Shown in pieces: positions 7,331 to 17,453 of a stretch of DNA of 23,999 nucleotides. The notes under the pieces were generated by a model that had not been told where the DNA came from, made no database searches, and worked only from the letters and a program-made list of their open reading frames with translations. The translations under genes were made by a program, and so were the position numbers. This stretch comes from Pseudomonadota bacterium (GTDB taxonomy: Bacteria; Pseudomonadota; Alphaproteobacteria; Azospirillales; Azospirillaceae): assembly GCA_023411035.1 (NCBI GenBank), contig JAEYPE010000211.1:1-23999 (forward strand). Reading direction: 5' to 3'. The stretch's first letter is position 1, and the number at the start of each line of letters is the position of its first letter.

Positions 7331-7786
7331 ATGAGCATCGCCGAAGAGGTCAATTGCCTGCGCAGAATTCCCCTGTTCGCCAACATCGACACGTCGAAGC
7401 TCAAGCTCCTGGCTTTCACCAGCGAGCGTTTGAGCTTCCGGGCGGGAGAAACCCTGTTCGAGCAGGACGAGATGGGCACCTGCGCGTACATTCTGCTGAG
7501 CGGCGAGGCGGAGGTGATCGTGACCGGTCCCGGCGGCCCGCTGGCCGTCGCAACCCTGGGGGCCAACGAGATCGTCGGCGAGATCGCCATCCTGTGCGAC
7601 GTGCCGCGCACCGCCACCATCCGCGCCCGCACCGACCTGGAGGCGCTGTGCGTGCCCAAGGACCATTTCCTTCAGATGATCGCCGACTTCCCGCAGATGG
7701 GGGTGCAGATCATGCGTTCCCTGGCCCACCGGTTGGAGTTGACGACCATGCGCCTGCGCGAGCTTCTGGCCGGGCAGGCGACCTGA
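7331..7786 (+). CDS. Stand-alone cyclic-nucleotide-binding domain protein
   Basis: 151 aa, start fixed by the ribosome site GAGGAGG about nine bases before ATG 7331. Residues about 12-135 are one cNMP-binding beta-barrel: LFANIDTSKLKLLAF, FRAGETLFEQDE, AYILLSGEAEVIV, and a phosphate-binding cassette GEIAILCDVPRTATI with the conserved Glu and Arg, so ligand binding (cAMP or cGMP) is plausible. There is no helix-turn-helix, so it is not a Crp/Fnr transcription factor; it is expected to act on a partner protein. It lies between the ABC-exporter-like gene (28 bases upstream) and a glycosyltransferase (6 bases downstream), which makes the decayed ABC protein or the glycosyltransferase natural candidates. 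That partnership is inference from position only. Confidence 0.9.
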   Translation: MSIAEEVNCLRRIPLFANIDTSKLKLLAFTSERLSFRAGETLFEQDEMGTCAYILLSGEAEVIVTGPGGPLAVATLGANEIVGEIAILCDVPRTATIRARTDLEALCVPKDHFLQMIADFPQMGVQIMRSLAHRLELTTMRLRELLAGQAT

Positions 7787-7792
7787 GCGGTC

Positions 7793-8959
7793 ATGCATGT
7801 CCTCTTCCACGTCCAGCATCTGCTCGGCATCGGGCATGACCGGCGCGCCGCGCTGATCGCCCGCGGGCTGGCCGAGGCCGGCGCGGCGGTGACGGTGCTG
7901 CGCGGCGGGCATCCGGTGCCGGGGATCGGCTATGGCGCGGCGGCGGAGATCGTCCAGCTTCCCCCCGCCCGCGCCGCCGACGGCACCTTCAAGACCCTTC
8001 TGGACGCGAACGACCGGCCCATCGACGACTCCTGGCGCGCCCGCCGCCGCGCGGCGGTTCTGGAAACCGTCGCACGGGTGCGGCCCGACGCGCTTCTGGT
8101 CGAGTCCTTCCCCTTCGCGCGCCGCGCCTTCCGGTTCGAGCTTCTGCCCCTGCTGGAGGCCGCGAAGGCCGCCGGGGCGGTCACCGCCTGCTCGGTGCGC
8201 GACATCCTGGTCGCCAAGGCCGATCCGCAGCGGCTGGAGGAAACCGTTTCGGTGGTGGAACGGCTGTTCGACCATGTGCTGGTCCATGGCGACCCTGCTT
8301 TGATCCCCTTCGAGGCGACCTTCCCCGCCGCGGCGCGGATCGCCGGCCGCATCCGCTACACCGGCTATGTCGCCGCCCCACACGGCGTGGAGGGGATGAC
8401 GGCGGACGAAAACGGCGGGGACGGGACGGACGAGGTGATCGTTTCGGTGGGCGGCGGAGCGGTCGGCCTGCCGCTGCTGCGGACGGCTCTGGCCGCGCGT
8501 GCGTCAAGTCTCGCCGCCGGCGCCGGAGTTGACACAACATGGCGCCTGCTGGCCGGTCCGGACGTGCCGGAGGAGGCGTTCCGCGCGCTCGCCGCCGAGG
8601 CTCCGCCGGGAACCGTGGTGGAGCGCGCCCGGCCCGATTTCCCCGCCCTGCTCCGCCGTTGCCGCCTGTCGGTCAGCCAGGCCGGCTACAACACCGTGCT
8701 CGACGTGCTTCAGGCCGGTTGCCGGGCGGTGGTGGTCCCCTTCGCCGCCGGCAACGAGACGGAGCAGGCCATCCGCGCCCGCCTGCTGGAGGAACGGGGC
8801 CGGCTGGCCGTGGTGGAGGAAGCCACCCTGACGCCGCGGACTTTGGCCGAGGGCGTGGCGAAGGCGCTCGCCCTGCCCCCGCCGTCCGCCGTCCCCCTCC
8901 GGCTGGACGGCGGCGCCGCCGCCGCCCGGCTGCTGCGGGATGCGGTGGTGAATCGCTAA
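7793..8959 (+). CDS. COG4671-like glycosyltransferase
   Basis: 388 aa, ATG 7793 six bases after the previous stop. The N-terminus MHVLFHVQHLLGIGHDRRAALIARGLAEAG is the GT-B opening with the GxGH loop, followed by DALLVESFPFARRAFRFELLPLLEAA and a donor domain with VIVSVGGGAVGLPLL near residue 215 and the UDP-sugar motif SQAGYNTVLDVLQAGCRAVVVPF near 300-325. This matches the predicted glycosyltransferases of COG4671/GT28 and resembles the product of 3209-4441, a likely paralogue on the opposite strand. The pair may add successive sugars in the same pathway. No membrane segment is seen. Substrate unknown. Confidence 0.88.
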   Translation: MHVLFHVQHLLGIGHDRRAALIARGLAEAGAAVTVLRGGHPVPGIGYGAAAEIVQLPPARAADGTFKTLLDANDRPIDDSWRARRRAAVLETVARVRPDALLVESFPFARRAFRFELLPLLEAAKAAGAVTACSVRDILVAKADPQRLEETVSVVERLFDHVLVHGDPALIPFEATFPAAARIAGRIRYTGYVAAPHGVEGMTADENGGDGTDEVIVSVGGGAVGLPLLRTALAARASSLAAGAGVDTTWRLLAGPDVPEEAFRALAAEAPPGTVVERARPDFPALLRRCRLSVSQAGYNTVLDVLQAGCRAVVVPFAAGNETEQAIRARLLEERGRLAVVEEATLTPRTLAEGVAKALALPPPSAVPLRLDGGAAAARLLRDAVVNR

Positions 8960-9031
8960 GCCAATCGAGACGCTTGGATTATTCCGTTGCGGGGACCATG
9001 CTGACCATGGCCATCACGTTCGCTGTCCTTA

Positions 9032-9149
9032 ACCCTCTCCCCTCTGGGGAGAGGGTGGCCCGTAGGGCCGGTGAGGGGGTTGTGCGTGTGCCGGACCTGA
9101 CGCAACGCGCAACCCCCTCACCCCAACCCTCTCCCCAGAGGGGAGAGGG
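9032..9149. repeat. REP-like inverted repeat pair
   Basis: Three nested palindromes: an 11-bp stem ACCCTCTCCCC/GGGGAGAGGGT at 9032-9056 with loop TCT; a 13-bp stem GGTGAGGGGGTTG (9070-9082) with CAACCCCCTCACC (9110-9122), extendable by further pairs including one G-U; and a 10-bp stem at 9127-9149 with loop AGA. A minor stem GGCCC-GTA-GGGCC sits at 9057-9069. The whole is two convergent copies of one REP-like unit, and a relative lies in the coding region at 162-198. The right arm ends 13 bases before the deacetylase ATG at 9163. Confidence 0.92.
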
Positions 9150-9162
9150 AGCAGAACAGGCA

Positions 9163-9969
9163 ATGACCGTAACCGCCCCCGTCCCATCCGACAGCCCGCC
9201 GCGCGCCGGTTGGGACGCGCTGGACGCCGAGTTGGACGCCTGGGCCGCCGCCGGGCGCACCGCCACCCTCTGGTGGCGCGACGACGACGCCATCGGGCCG
9301 ACGCCGGAACTGGACCGGATGATCGCCCTGTCCATTGAGACCGGCGCGCCGCTGGCGCTGGCCGTCATCCCCGCGCACGTCACCGACACTCTCGTCCCCG
9401 TTGTGGACGCGGCCCGCACCGTCACGGTGCTTCAGCACGGCTGGTCGCACACCAACCACGCCGCTCCCCCCGCGAAGAAGGCGGAGCTGGGGGCGGACCG
9501 GCCCGCCGCCGCCGTTCTGGCCGAGCTGGCGGAGGGGCGGAGCGTTCTCGACCGCCTTTTCGGGCCGCGCGCCCTGCCCGTTCTGGTGCCGCCCTGGAAC
9601 CGCATCGCGTCCGGCGTGACGGCGGGCCTGCCCACGGCGGGCTTCACCGGCCTGTCCGTTTTCGGGCCGAAACGTGTGTCAACCGTCAACATGATGTGCG
9701 TCAATACGCACATCGACCCGGTGGCCTGGAAGGACGGCAAGCGCTTCCTGGGCGAACCCGAGTCGCTGGGCATGGCGGTGGCCCATCTGCGCGCCCGCCG
9801 GCTGGGGCAGGTCGACGACCGCGAGCCGACCGGCCTGCTGACGCATCATTTGGCGATGGACGACGAAACCTGGGCCTTCGCCGCGCGTTTCCTGTCCGTG
9901 ACCCGCCGCCATCCGGCGGCCCGCTGGCTGACCGCCGACACCCTGTTCGCCGCAGAAGGAATGCATTGA
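9163..9969 (+). CDS. Polysaccharide deacetylase family protein
   Basis: 268 aa from ATG 9163. Residues 36-43 LWWRDDDA hold the NodB-type metal and catalytic aspartates; QHGWSHTNH at 91-99 supplies the His-x3-His style metal ligands; PPWNR at 143-147 corresponds to the motif 3 proline/tryptophan loop; LLTHHLAMDD at 225-234 supplies the late histidine. This predicts a metal-dependent N- or O-deacetylase acting on a glycan, in the cytoplasm since no signal peptide is seen. An in-frame ATG at 8998 with GGGGA before it would add 55 residues translated through the REP-like element; the shorter start is preferred because the added part is pure repeat, but its own ribosome site would have to come from the repeat's GGGAGAGGGAG. 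The gene follows a glycosyltransferase by about 200 bases and precedes the small membrane protein by 3 bases. Confidence 0.85.
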   Translation: MTVTAPVPSDSPPRAGWDALDAELDAWAAAGRTATLWWRDDDAIGPTPELDRMIALSIETGAPLALAVIPAHVTDTLVPVVDAARTVTVLQHGWSHTNHAAPPAKKAELGADRPAAAVLAELAEGRSVLDRLFGPRALPVLVPPWNRIASGVTAGLPTAGFTGLSVFGPKRVSTVNMMCVNTHIDPVAWKDGKRFLGEPESLGMAVAHLRARRLGQVDDREPTGLLTHHLAMDDETWAFAARFLSVTRRHPAARWLTADTLFAAEGMH

Positions 9970-9972
9970 GTT

Positions 9973-10526
9973 ATGGCCGAGTTGCCCATGGCCCGCCCAT
10001 CGACCGGCGAAACGCCGCTCACCTCGGAGATGCGCTATCCCGCCGGGGCGCTGGCCGGCGATTATGCGCGGGCGGGAGCCGGGCTGCTGTTGACGGTTCT
10101 GCCCTTGACCCTTCTGACCGTCACCCCCTGGATCGCCGTGCCGCTGGCCGCCTGCGCGGTTCTGTTCGCCGTCTTCGCGGCGCGCACGGTGCAGCGCCAG
10201 TTGACTCGCCTGACCATGGACGGCGACGGGTTGCGGGCGGACGGGCCGCTGGGCGCCGCCATCCGCTGGGACGAGTTGTCGGACCTGCGGCTGCGCTACT
10301 ACGCGACCAGGCGGGGGCGCGACGACGGCTGGATGCAGGCGGCGCTGGCGGGCGGCGGCAAGACCATCCGGTTCGACAGCAATCTGGAGGGCTTCGACGC
10401 GGTGATCGAACAGGCCGCCCGGGCCGCCGGACGCAACGGCGTGGCGCTGAGCCCGGTGACGGTGGACAACCTGATCGCGCTGGGCATCGAGCCGCCGGAC
10501 GATCCCATCCGTGAGGGTCCGGCGTC

Positions 10527-10530
<4 letters not shown>
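9973..10530 (+). CDS. Small membrane protein, unknown function, possible PH-like domain
   Basis: 185 aa. Two adjacent hydrophobic segments at about residues 34-52 and 53-70 (LLLTVLPLTLLTVTPWIAVPLAACAVLFAVFAA) form a hairpin. They are followed by a soluble part with LTRLTMDGDGLRADGPLGAAIRWDELSDLRLRYYATRR, whose strand pattern and W-D-E-L-x-x-L-R-L motif resemble bacterial PH-like (YcxB/DUF-type) domains. I do not recognise the family with certainty. It starts 3 bases after the deacetylase stop and its own stop overlaps the next ATG as ATGA, so it bridges the glycan operon and the ABC importer operon. Confidence 0.75.
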
Positions 10531-12436
<1,906 letters not shown>

Positions 12437-12437
<1 letters not shown>

Positions 12438-14332
12438 TGAGGCTGGCCCGCTCTGCCCTGCTGCTGCTCGCTTTTCTGGGAGTCAGCGCCTTCAACGCGG
12501 TCGAGACGCCGATGCTGAAGAACGCGGTCGGCTCCGGGACCCTGCCGCCGGTGGAGCAGCGCCTGCCGCTCACCCCCCTGGTGGAGGCGATGGACCGGCC
12601 CTGGCAGACGCCGGGGCGGCATGGCGGCGACCTGCATATGCTGATGGCGCGGACCAAGGACACACGCCTGATCTACGTCTACAGCTATGCCCGGCTGGTC
12701 TCGCTGACCCCGGATCTGCGCATCGTGCCCGACATTCTGGAGCGGGTGGAGGTGGAGGAGGAACGCATCTTCACCTTCACGCTGCGCCGCGGCCACCGCT
12801 GGTCGGACGGCCATCCCTTCACGGCGGAGGACTTCCGTTACTGGTGGGAGGACATGGCGAACAACGCCAAGCGCTATCCCGGCGGACCGCCGCCGGAGAT
12901 GCTGGTGGGCGGGGAAGCGCCGAAGTTCGAGGTGCTGGACGCGGTGACGGTGCGTTACTCCTGGTCCCGCCCCAATCCCTTCTTCCTGCCCATGCTGGCC
13001 GGGGCCAAGCCGATGGAGATCTACGCCCCCGCCCATTACCTGCGCCGCTTCCACCCCCGCTTCACCGACCCGCTGGAACTGAAGCAGCGCGTGGAGGAGG
13101 AGCGGCAGAAAAGCTGGCAGCAGCTTCACAACCGCAAGGACAACCTGACCGAGTTCGACAACCCCGACCTGCCCACCCTTCAGCCCTGGGTTGCCACGAC
13201 CGCTCCGCCCTCGGAACGTTTCATCTTCGTAAGGAACCCGTATTTTTATCGCATCGACCCGGCGGGGCGGCAGTTGCCCTACATCGACCGGCTCATCATG
13301 ACGGTGGCCGACGCCAAGATCATCCCGGCCAAGACGGGGGCGGGCGAGAGCGATCTCCAGGCGCGCTACCTGCGCTTCGACAATTACACCTTCCTGACGC
13401 AAGGGGCGAAGCGCAACGATTACCGGGTCGATCTGTGGCGCACCGGCATCGGGTCGCAGATGGCGCTGTTCCCCAACCTGACCTGCAACGACCCGGTGTG
13501 GCGCGCGCTGAACCGCGACGTGCGCTACCGCCGCGCCCTGTCGCTGGCGATCGACCGGGAGGAGATGAACCAGGTCATCTATTACGGCCTCGCCATTCCC
13601 GGCAACAACACGCTGCTGGAGGTCTCGCCCCTGTGGAAGCCGGTCTACCGCGACCTCTGGGCGGAGTTCGACGTCCGGCAGGCCAACCGGCTGCTGGACG
13701 AGATCGGCCTGACGACGCGCGACGTCAACGGCGTGCGCCTGCTGCCCGACGGGCGCCCGCTGGAGATCGTGGTGGAGACCGCCGGCGAAAGCACGGAGGA
13801 GGCCGACGCGCTGGAGCTGATCGCCGACGGCTGGCGGCGCATCGGGGCGCGGCTGTACATCCGCTCCTCGCAGCTCGACGTGTTCCGCAACCGCATCTTC
13901 GCGGGCGAAACCTGCATGTCCATCGCGCGCGGGCTGGACAACGCCATCGCCACCGCGGACATGAGCCCCGCCGAGCTGGTGCCCGTCGATCAGGCCAAAT
14001 ACCAGTGGCCGAAATGGGGCCAGTTCTACCAGACCATGGGCAAGGACGGCGAGCGCCCCGATACGCCCGAGGCGCGGGATCTTCTGGAGGCGTTCCGCGT
14101 CTGGCGCGACTCGCCGGACGAGGCCGGGCGGGCGGCGGCCTGGACGCGCATCCTGACGATCAACGCCGATCAGGTCTTCACCATCGGCACGGTGGCCGGG
14201 GTGCCGCAGCCGGTGGTGTCGCGCCGCACCCTGCGCAACGTACCGGAGAAGGGTCTGTTCAACTATGACCCCGGCGCGCATTTCGGGCTGTACCGGCCCG
14301 ACAGCTTCTGGTTCGACGACGAAAAGGGGTGA
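12437..14332 (+). CDS. Family 5 extracellular substrate-binding protein
   Basis: 631 aa. The N-terminus MRLARSALLLLAFLGVSAFNA is a Sec signal peptide without a lipobox cysteine, so the protein should be free in the periplasm. The mature part has the family 5 pattern: GGDLHMLMA, LTPDLRIVPDILERVEVEEERIFTFTLRRGHRWSDGHPFTAEDFRYWWED near residues 90-140, and RYRRALSLAIDREEMNQVIYYG near 360. It delivers the ligand to the permeases downstream. The length exceeds the usual 500-550 residues of DppA/OppA and resembles larger alphaproteobacterial members; the acidic/polar stretch QRVEEERQKSWQQLHNRKDN near 220-238 is part of the extra length. The gene overlaps the ATPase gene by one base. Confidence 0.93.
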
Positions 14333-14336
14333 GGCC

Positions 14337-15335
14337 ATGCTGGGCTACGTCATCCGCCGCATCCTCATCATGATCCCGACGCTGCTGGCGATCAGCGTCA
14401 TCACCTTCGTCATCATCCAGCTTCCGCCCGGCGACTACCTGACCACGATGGTCAACGAGATGCAGAGCCGGGGCGAGGGCATGGACCAGGGCCGGCTGGC
14501 CATGCTGCGCGAAACCTACGGGCTCGACCGCCCGATGCACGAGCAGTACGCGCTGTGGCTGGCCGGGATGCTGCGCGGGGACTTCGGCTATTCCTTCGAA
14601 TACAACATGCCGGTGACCGACGTGGTGGGCGACCGGCTGACGCTGACGACCGTCGTGTCCTTCGCCACCATCGTCTTCATCTGGGTGGTGTCCTTCCCCA
14701 TCGGCATCTATTCGGCCACGCGGCAGTACAGCCTGGGCGACTATGTGCTGACCTTCCTGGGCTTCCTGGGGCTGGCGACGCCGAATTTCCTGCTGGCTCT
14801 GGTGCTGCTGTATTTCGCCAACGTGTGGTTCGGCACCTCCATCGGCGGGCTGATGGACCCGCGCTACCTCGGCGAGCCCTGGAGCTGGGCCAAGGCGATG
14901 AGCGTGCTGGAGCATATGTGGATTCCGGTGATCGTGATCGGCACCGCCGGCACCGCCGCGATGATCCGCCGCCTGCGCGCCAACCTGCTGGACGAGCTGC
15001 ACAAGCCCTATGTGGTCACCGCCCGCGCCAAGGGCCTGCCGCCGGGCCGGGCGCTGGTGAAATACCCGCTGCGGGTGGCGCTGAACCCCTTCGTGTCCGA
15101 CATCGGCAACCTGCTGCCGCAGATCGTGTCCGGCGCCGCCGTGGTGTCGGTGGTGATGTCGCTGCCCACCACGGGGCCGATGCTGCTCCAGGCGCTGCGC
15201 AGCCAGGACATGTATCTGGCGGGGTCCTTCCTGATGTTCCTGGCGGTGCTGACCGTGGTCGGGGTCTTCCTGTCGGATCTGGCGCTGGCCGCACTCGACC
15301 CGCGCATCCGCCTCGGCGAGGGGGCCAGCCGATGA
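14337..15335 (+). CDS. ABC importer permease, OppB/DppB/YejB type
   Basis: 332 aa, ATG 14337 with GAGG just before it. The N-terminus MLGYVIRRILIMIPTLLAISVITFVIIQLPPGDY is the conserved first membrane segment of OppB-type permeases; about six membrane segments follow. The EAA-type coupling loop is seen as PYVVTARAKGLPPGRALVKYPLRVALNPF near residues 221-249. It forms the channel with the next gene product. The following gene overlaps by ATGA. Confidence 0.95.
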   Translation: MLGYVIRRILIMIPTLLAISVITFVIIQLPPGDYLTTMVNEMQSRGEGMDQGRLAMLRETYGLDRPMHEQYALWLAGMLRGDFGYSFEYNMPVTDVVGDRLTLTTVVSFATIVFIWVVSFPIGIYSATRQYSLGDYVLTFLGFLGLATPNFLLALVLLYFANVWFGTSIGGLMDPRYLGEPWSWAKAMSVLEHMWIPVIVIGTAGTAAMIRRLRANLLDELHKPYVVTARAKGLPPGRALVKYPLRVALNPFVSDIGNLLPQIVSGAAVVSVVMSLPTTGPMLLQALRSQDMYLAGSFLMFLAVLTVVGVFLSDLALAALDPRIRLGEGASR

Positions 15336-16501
15336 GCGCGTCGCTGCCCAGCCCCCCCCTTCCCCACACCGTCGATACCGCCCCCTGGAACCCGGACGAA
15401 ATCGAGCACCTGTCGCCGGAGCAGGAGCGCTTCACCATGGCCTCGCAATGGCGGATGGTCTGGTGGAAGCTGCGGCGGCACAAGCTGGCGGTGCTGTCGG
15501 GGATCGTGCTGCTTCTGCTTTACGCCTCCACCCTGATCAGCGAGGTGCTGGCCCCCTACGCGGTGGACAGCCGCCATTCCCATTTCATCCACGCCCCGCC
15601 GCAGGCCCTGCACCTGTTCCACGAGGGGCGGTTCGTCGGTCCCTTCGTCTACGGCTACAGCTACCGCCTGGACATGGAGACCCTGAAGCGGGAGTACAGG
15701 CCCGACGCCGCGAAGATGCAGCCGCTCCGTTTCTTCTGCCGCGGCGACCCCTACCGGTTCTGGGGGCTGGTGGAGGGCGATTGGCACCTCGCCTGCCCGG
15801 CGGAGGGCGGGACGCTGTTCCTGCTGGGCACCGACCGGCTGGGCCGGGACATGCTGTCGCGGATGATCTACGGCACGCGCATCTCGCTGACCATCGGGCT
15901 GATCGGCGTCGCGGTCAGCTTCGTGCTGGGGATCGTGATCGGCGGCATCGCCGGCTATTACGGCGGCTGGGTGGACAACCTGATCCAGCGGCTGATCGAG
16001 ATCATCCGGTCCTTTCCCGAACTGCCGCTGTGGATGGCCCTGTCCGCCGCCCTGCCCGTCACCTGGAACCCGATCTTCATCTATTTCGGGATCACGGTGA
16101 TCCTGGGCCTTCTGGAATGGACGGGCCTCGCCCGCGCCGTGCGGTCCAAGCTGCTGGCGCTGCGGGAGGAGGATTTCACCACCGCCGCCCAACTGATGGG
16201 CGCCAGCCCGGCCCGCATCATCGGGCGCCACCTGCTGCCCAGCTTCATGAGCCACCTGATCGCCTCGGCCACGCTCGCCATCCCCGGCATGATCCTGGGC
16301 GAAACGGCGCTGAGCTTCCTGGGCCTGGGCCTGCGCCCGCCGATCACGAGCTGGGGGGTGCTGCTGACCGAGGCGCAGAACATCAACGTGGTGGCGCTGT
16401 ACCCCTGGCTGATGCTGCCGGTGGTGCCGGTGATCGTGACCGTGCTGAGTTTCAACTTCCTCGGCGACGGCCTGCGGGACGCGGCGGACCCGTATCGGTG
16501 A
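15332..16501 (+). CDS. ABC importer permease, OppC/DppC/YejE type
   Basis: 389 aa. A long cytoplasmic N-terminus (about 40 residues with ERFTMASQWRMVWWKLRRHK) precedes the first membrane segment. A periplasmic segment of about 90 residues follows (FIHAPPQALHLFHEGRFVGPF region to LACPAEGG), then LLGTDRLGRDMLSRMIYGTRISL, the hallmark of OppC-type proteins, and the coupling loop REEDFTTAAQLMGASPARIIGRHLLP near 280-305. The large periplasmic insert is typical of the subfamily with a big binding protein. The stop TGA at 16499-16501 abuts the opposite-strand stop at 16502-16504, leaving no room for a conventional terminator between the convergent genes. Confidence 0.95.
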   Translation: MSASLPSPPLPHTVDTAPWNPDEIEHLSPEQERFTMASQWRMVWWKLRRHKLAVLSGIVLLLLYASTLISEVLAPYAVDSRHSHFIHAPPQALHLFHEGRFVGPFVYGYSYRLDMETLKREYRPDAAKMQPLRFFCRGDPYRFWGLVEGDWHLACPAEGGTLFLLGTDRLGRDMLSRMIYGTRISLTIGLIGVAVSFVLGIVIGGIAGYYGGWVDNLIQRLIEIIRSFPELPLWMALSAALPVTWNPIFIYFGITVILGLLEWTGLARAVRSKLLALREEDFTTAAQLMGASPARIIGRHLLPSFMSHLIASATLAIPGMILGETALSFLGLGLRPPITSWGVLLTEAQNINVVALYPWLMLPVVPVIVTVLSFNFLGDGLRDAADPYR

Positions 16502-17293
16502 TCAGGGCTTCTTCTTCGCCGCGGCCTCCGGCTGGTCCTTGAGGGAGGCCAGCACCATGCGGACGCGGGCGAGGTCGGCGTCGTTGCCCTTTGCGGGAGC
16601 GGTCTTGGCCGGGGTGGGGCGCTTGGGAGGTTCCGCCGCCGCGATCTTCGTCCGGGGGGCGGGCTTCGCCGCAACCGCTTTGGCGGGCGTGGCCTTCGCG
16701 GGGGTCGCCTTGGCCTCCAGGATACGGGGGTCGCCGATCCTCGGGGTCCAGGTGCGGACCGGGCCGGTGTCCACATGGACGTGGCCGGTATGGACATAAA
16801 GGGCATAGCCGCCGCGCTGAAGGGCCGCGGCCTCGTCGGCGAGGCGGCGGGGCGGGACGCCCGGGATCGAGATGTCGGCGGCCTGGCCGCGCAGGTGATA
16901 GCTGTTTTCCGCCACGTTCGGGTTGCTGCGGGCCAGCGCGACGTTGGTCAGCGGGGAGCGGTAGCCCGACGTGATGTGGATCGGCGTGTCGGGGCCGGCG
17001 CCGCAGCGCTCCCGCAGGTCGGCCAGAAGCTCCACCAGGGCGGGATCGATGGGCACCACGTCGCCGGTGCGGCGGTCGCGGAACAATGTGGCGATGCGGT
17101 CCAGGGCCTGCGGGTCATAACCGTCCGGGCGGCGGTAGGTGACGCTGACCGTTTCCCCGCTGGCGGGATGATGAAGGACGATCGACCGTGGGCCGCCGTC
17201 CAGCGCCCCCTGTGGATTCGGAGTGGATGCGCAGCCGGCGAGCGTTCCGCCGGCGAGCAGGCCCAGCAACGATAAGCGCAGAAAATGCCGCAT
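16502..17293 (-). CDS. Lipoprotein with M15/DUF882 (YcbK-like) peptidase domain
   Basis: 263 aa. MRHFLRLSLLGLLAGGTLAGC gives a signal peptide with lipobox LAGC and lipidated Cys21. The domain at about 35-180 contains ITSGYRSP (107-113), SYHLRGQAADI (131-141) and HTGHVHVD (168-175), giving His133, Asp140 and His173 as the likely zinc ligands of the M15-like fold. Such proteins trim or bind peptidoglycan peptides in the periplasm. Residues about 193-235 are a low-complexity Ala/Pro/Lys tail with repeats of KATPA, perhaps a spacer through or along the cell wall. GGGGAGGAG directly before the ATG is a strong ribosome site. A promoter and overlapping inverted repeat lie at 17340-17368. Confidence 0.92.
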   Translation of the reverse strand: MRHFLRLSLLGLLAGGTLAGCASTPNPQGALDGGPRSIVLHHPASGETVSVTYRRPDGYDPQALDRIATLFRDRRTGDVVPIDPALVELLADLRERCGAGPDTPIHITSGYRSPLTNVALARSNPNVAENSYHLRGQAADISIPGVPPRRLADEAAALQRGGYALYVHTGHVHVDTGPVRTWTPRIGDPRILEAKATPAKATPAKAVAAKPAPRTKIAAAEPPKRPTPAKTAPAKGNDADLARVRMVLASLKDQPEAAAKKKP

Positions 17294-17339
17294 GCTCCTC
17301 CCCAGAGTTCTCTCTGTGGTTGCAAGCGGTTTTCATACC

Positions 17340-17368
17340 ATAATTGTCACACGATCCGGCAGTGACAA
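17340..17368 (-). promoter_or_regulatory. Candidate sigma-70 promoter for the M15 lipoprotein gene
   Basis: On the minus strand TTGTCA (17368-17363) and AATTAT (17345-17340) are separated by exactly 17 bases. The predicted start is near 17333, about 40 bases before the ATG at 17293. Confidence 0.55.
17344..17368. promoter_or_regulatory. Inverted repeat TTGTCAC-N11-GTGACAA, candidate operator
   Basis: A perfect 7-bp inverted repeat (17344-17350 and 17362-17368) with an 11-base spacer spans the interval between the -35 and -10 of the candidate promoter, where a repressor dimer would block polymerase. The half-sites are 18 bp apart centre to centre, close to two helical turns. The binding protein is unknown. 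Confidence 0.5.
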
Positions 17369-17453
17369 CTGGCCACGGAACGCGAACGGAGGCTTGGCCG
17401 TGTCTTCGGCGCATCACTGTCCGACGGCGTAGATCGCGGGACAGGGGGCCAAA

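Noticed and set aside
4438..7659. 1073-residue open frame on the minus strand opposite the ABC-like gene
   Set aside because: Composition is His/Gln/Gly/Val-rich without recognisable domains, as expected from the antisense of a GC-rich gene; the plus strand has clear membrane and ABC domains.
9032..9149. CRISPR repeats or a simple terminator
   Set aside because: No regular spacers, and the palindromes are arranged as a convergent pair like REP/BIME elements; no T-run follows.
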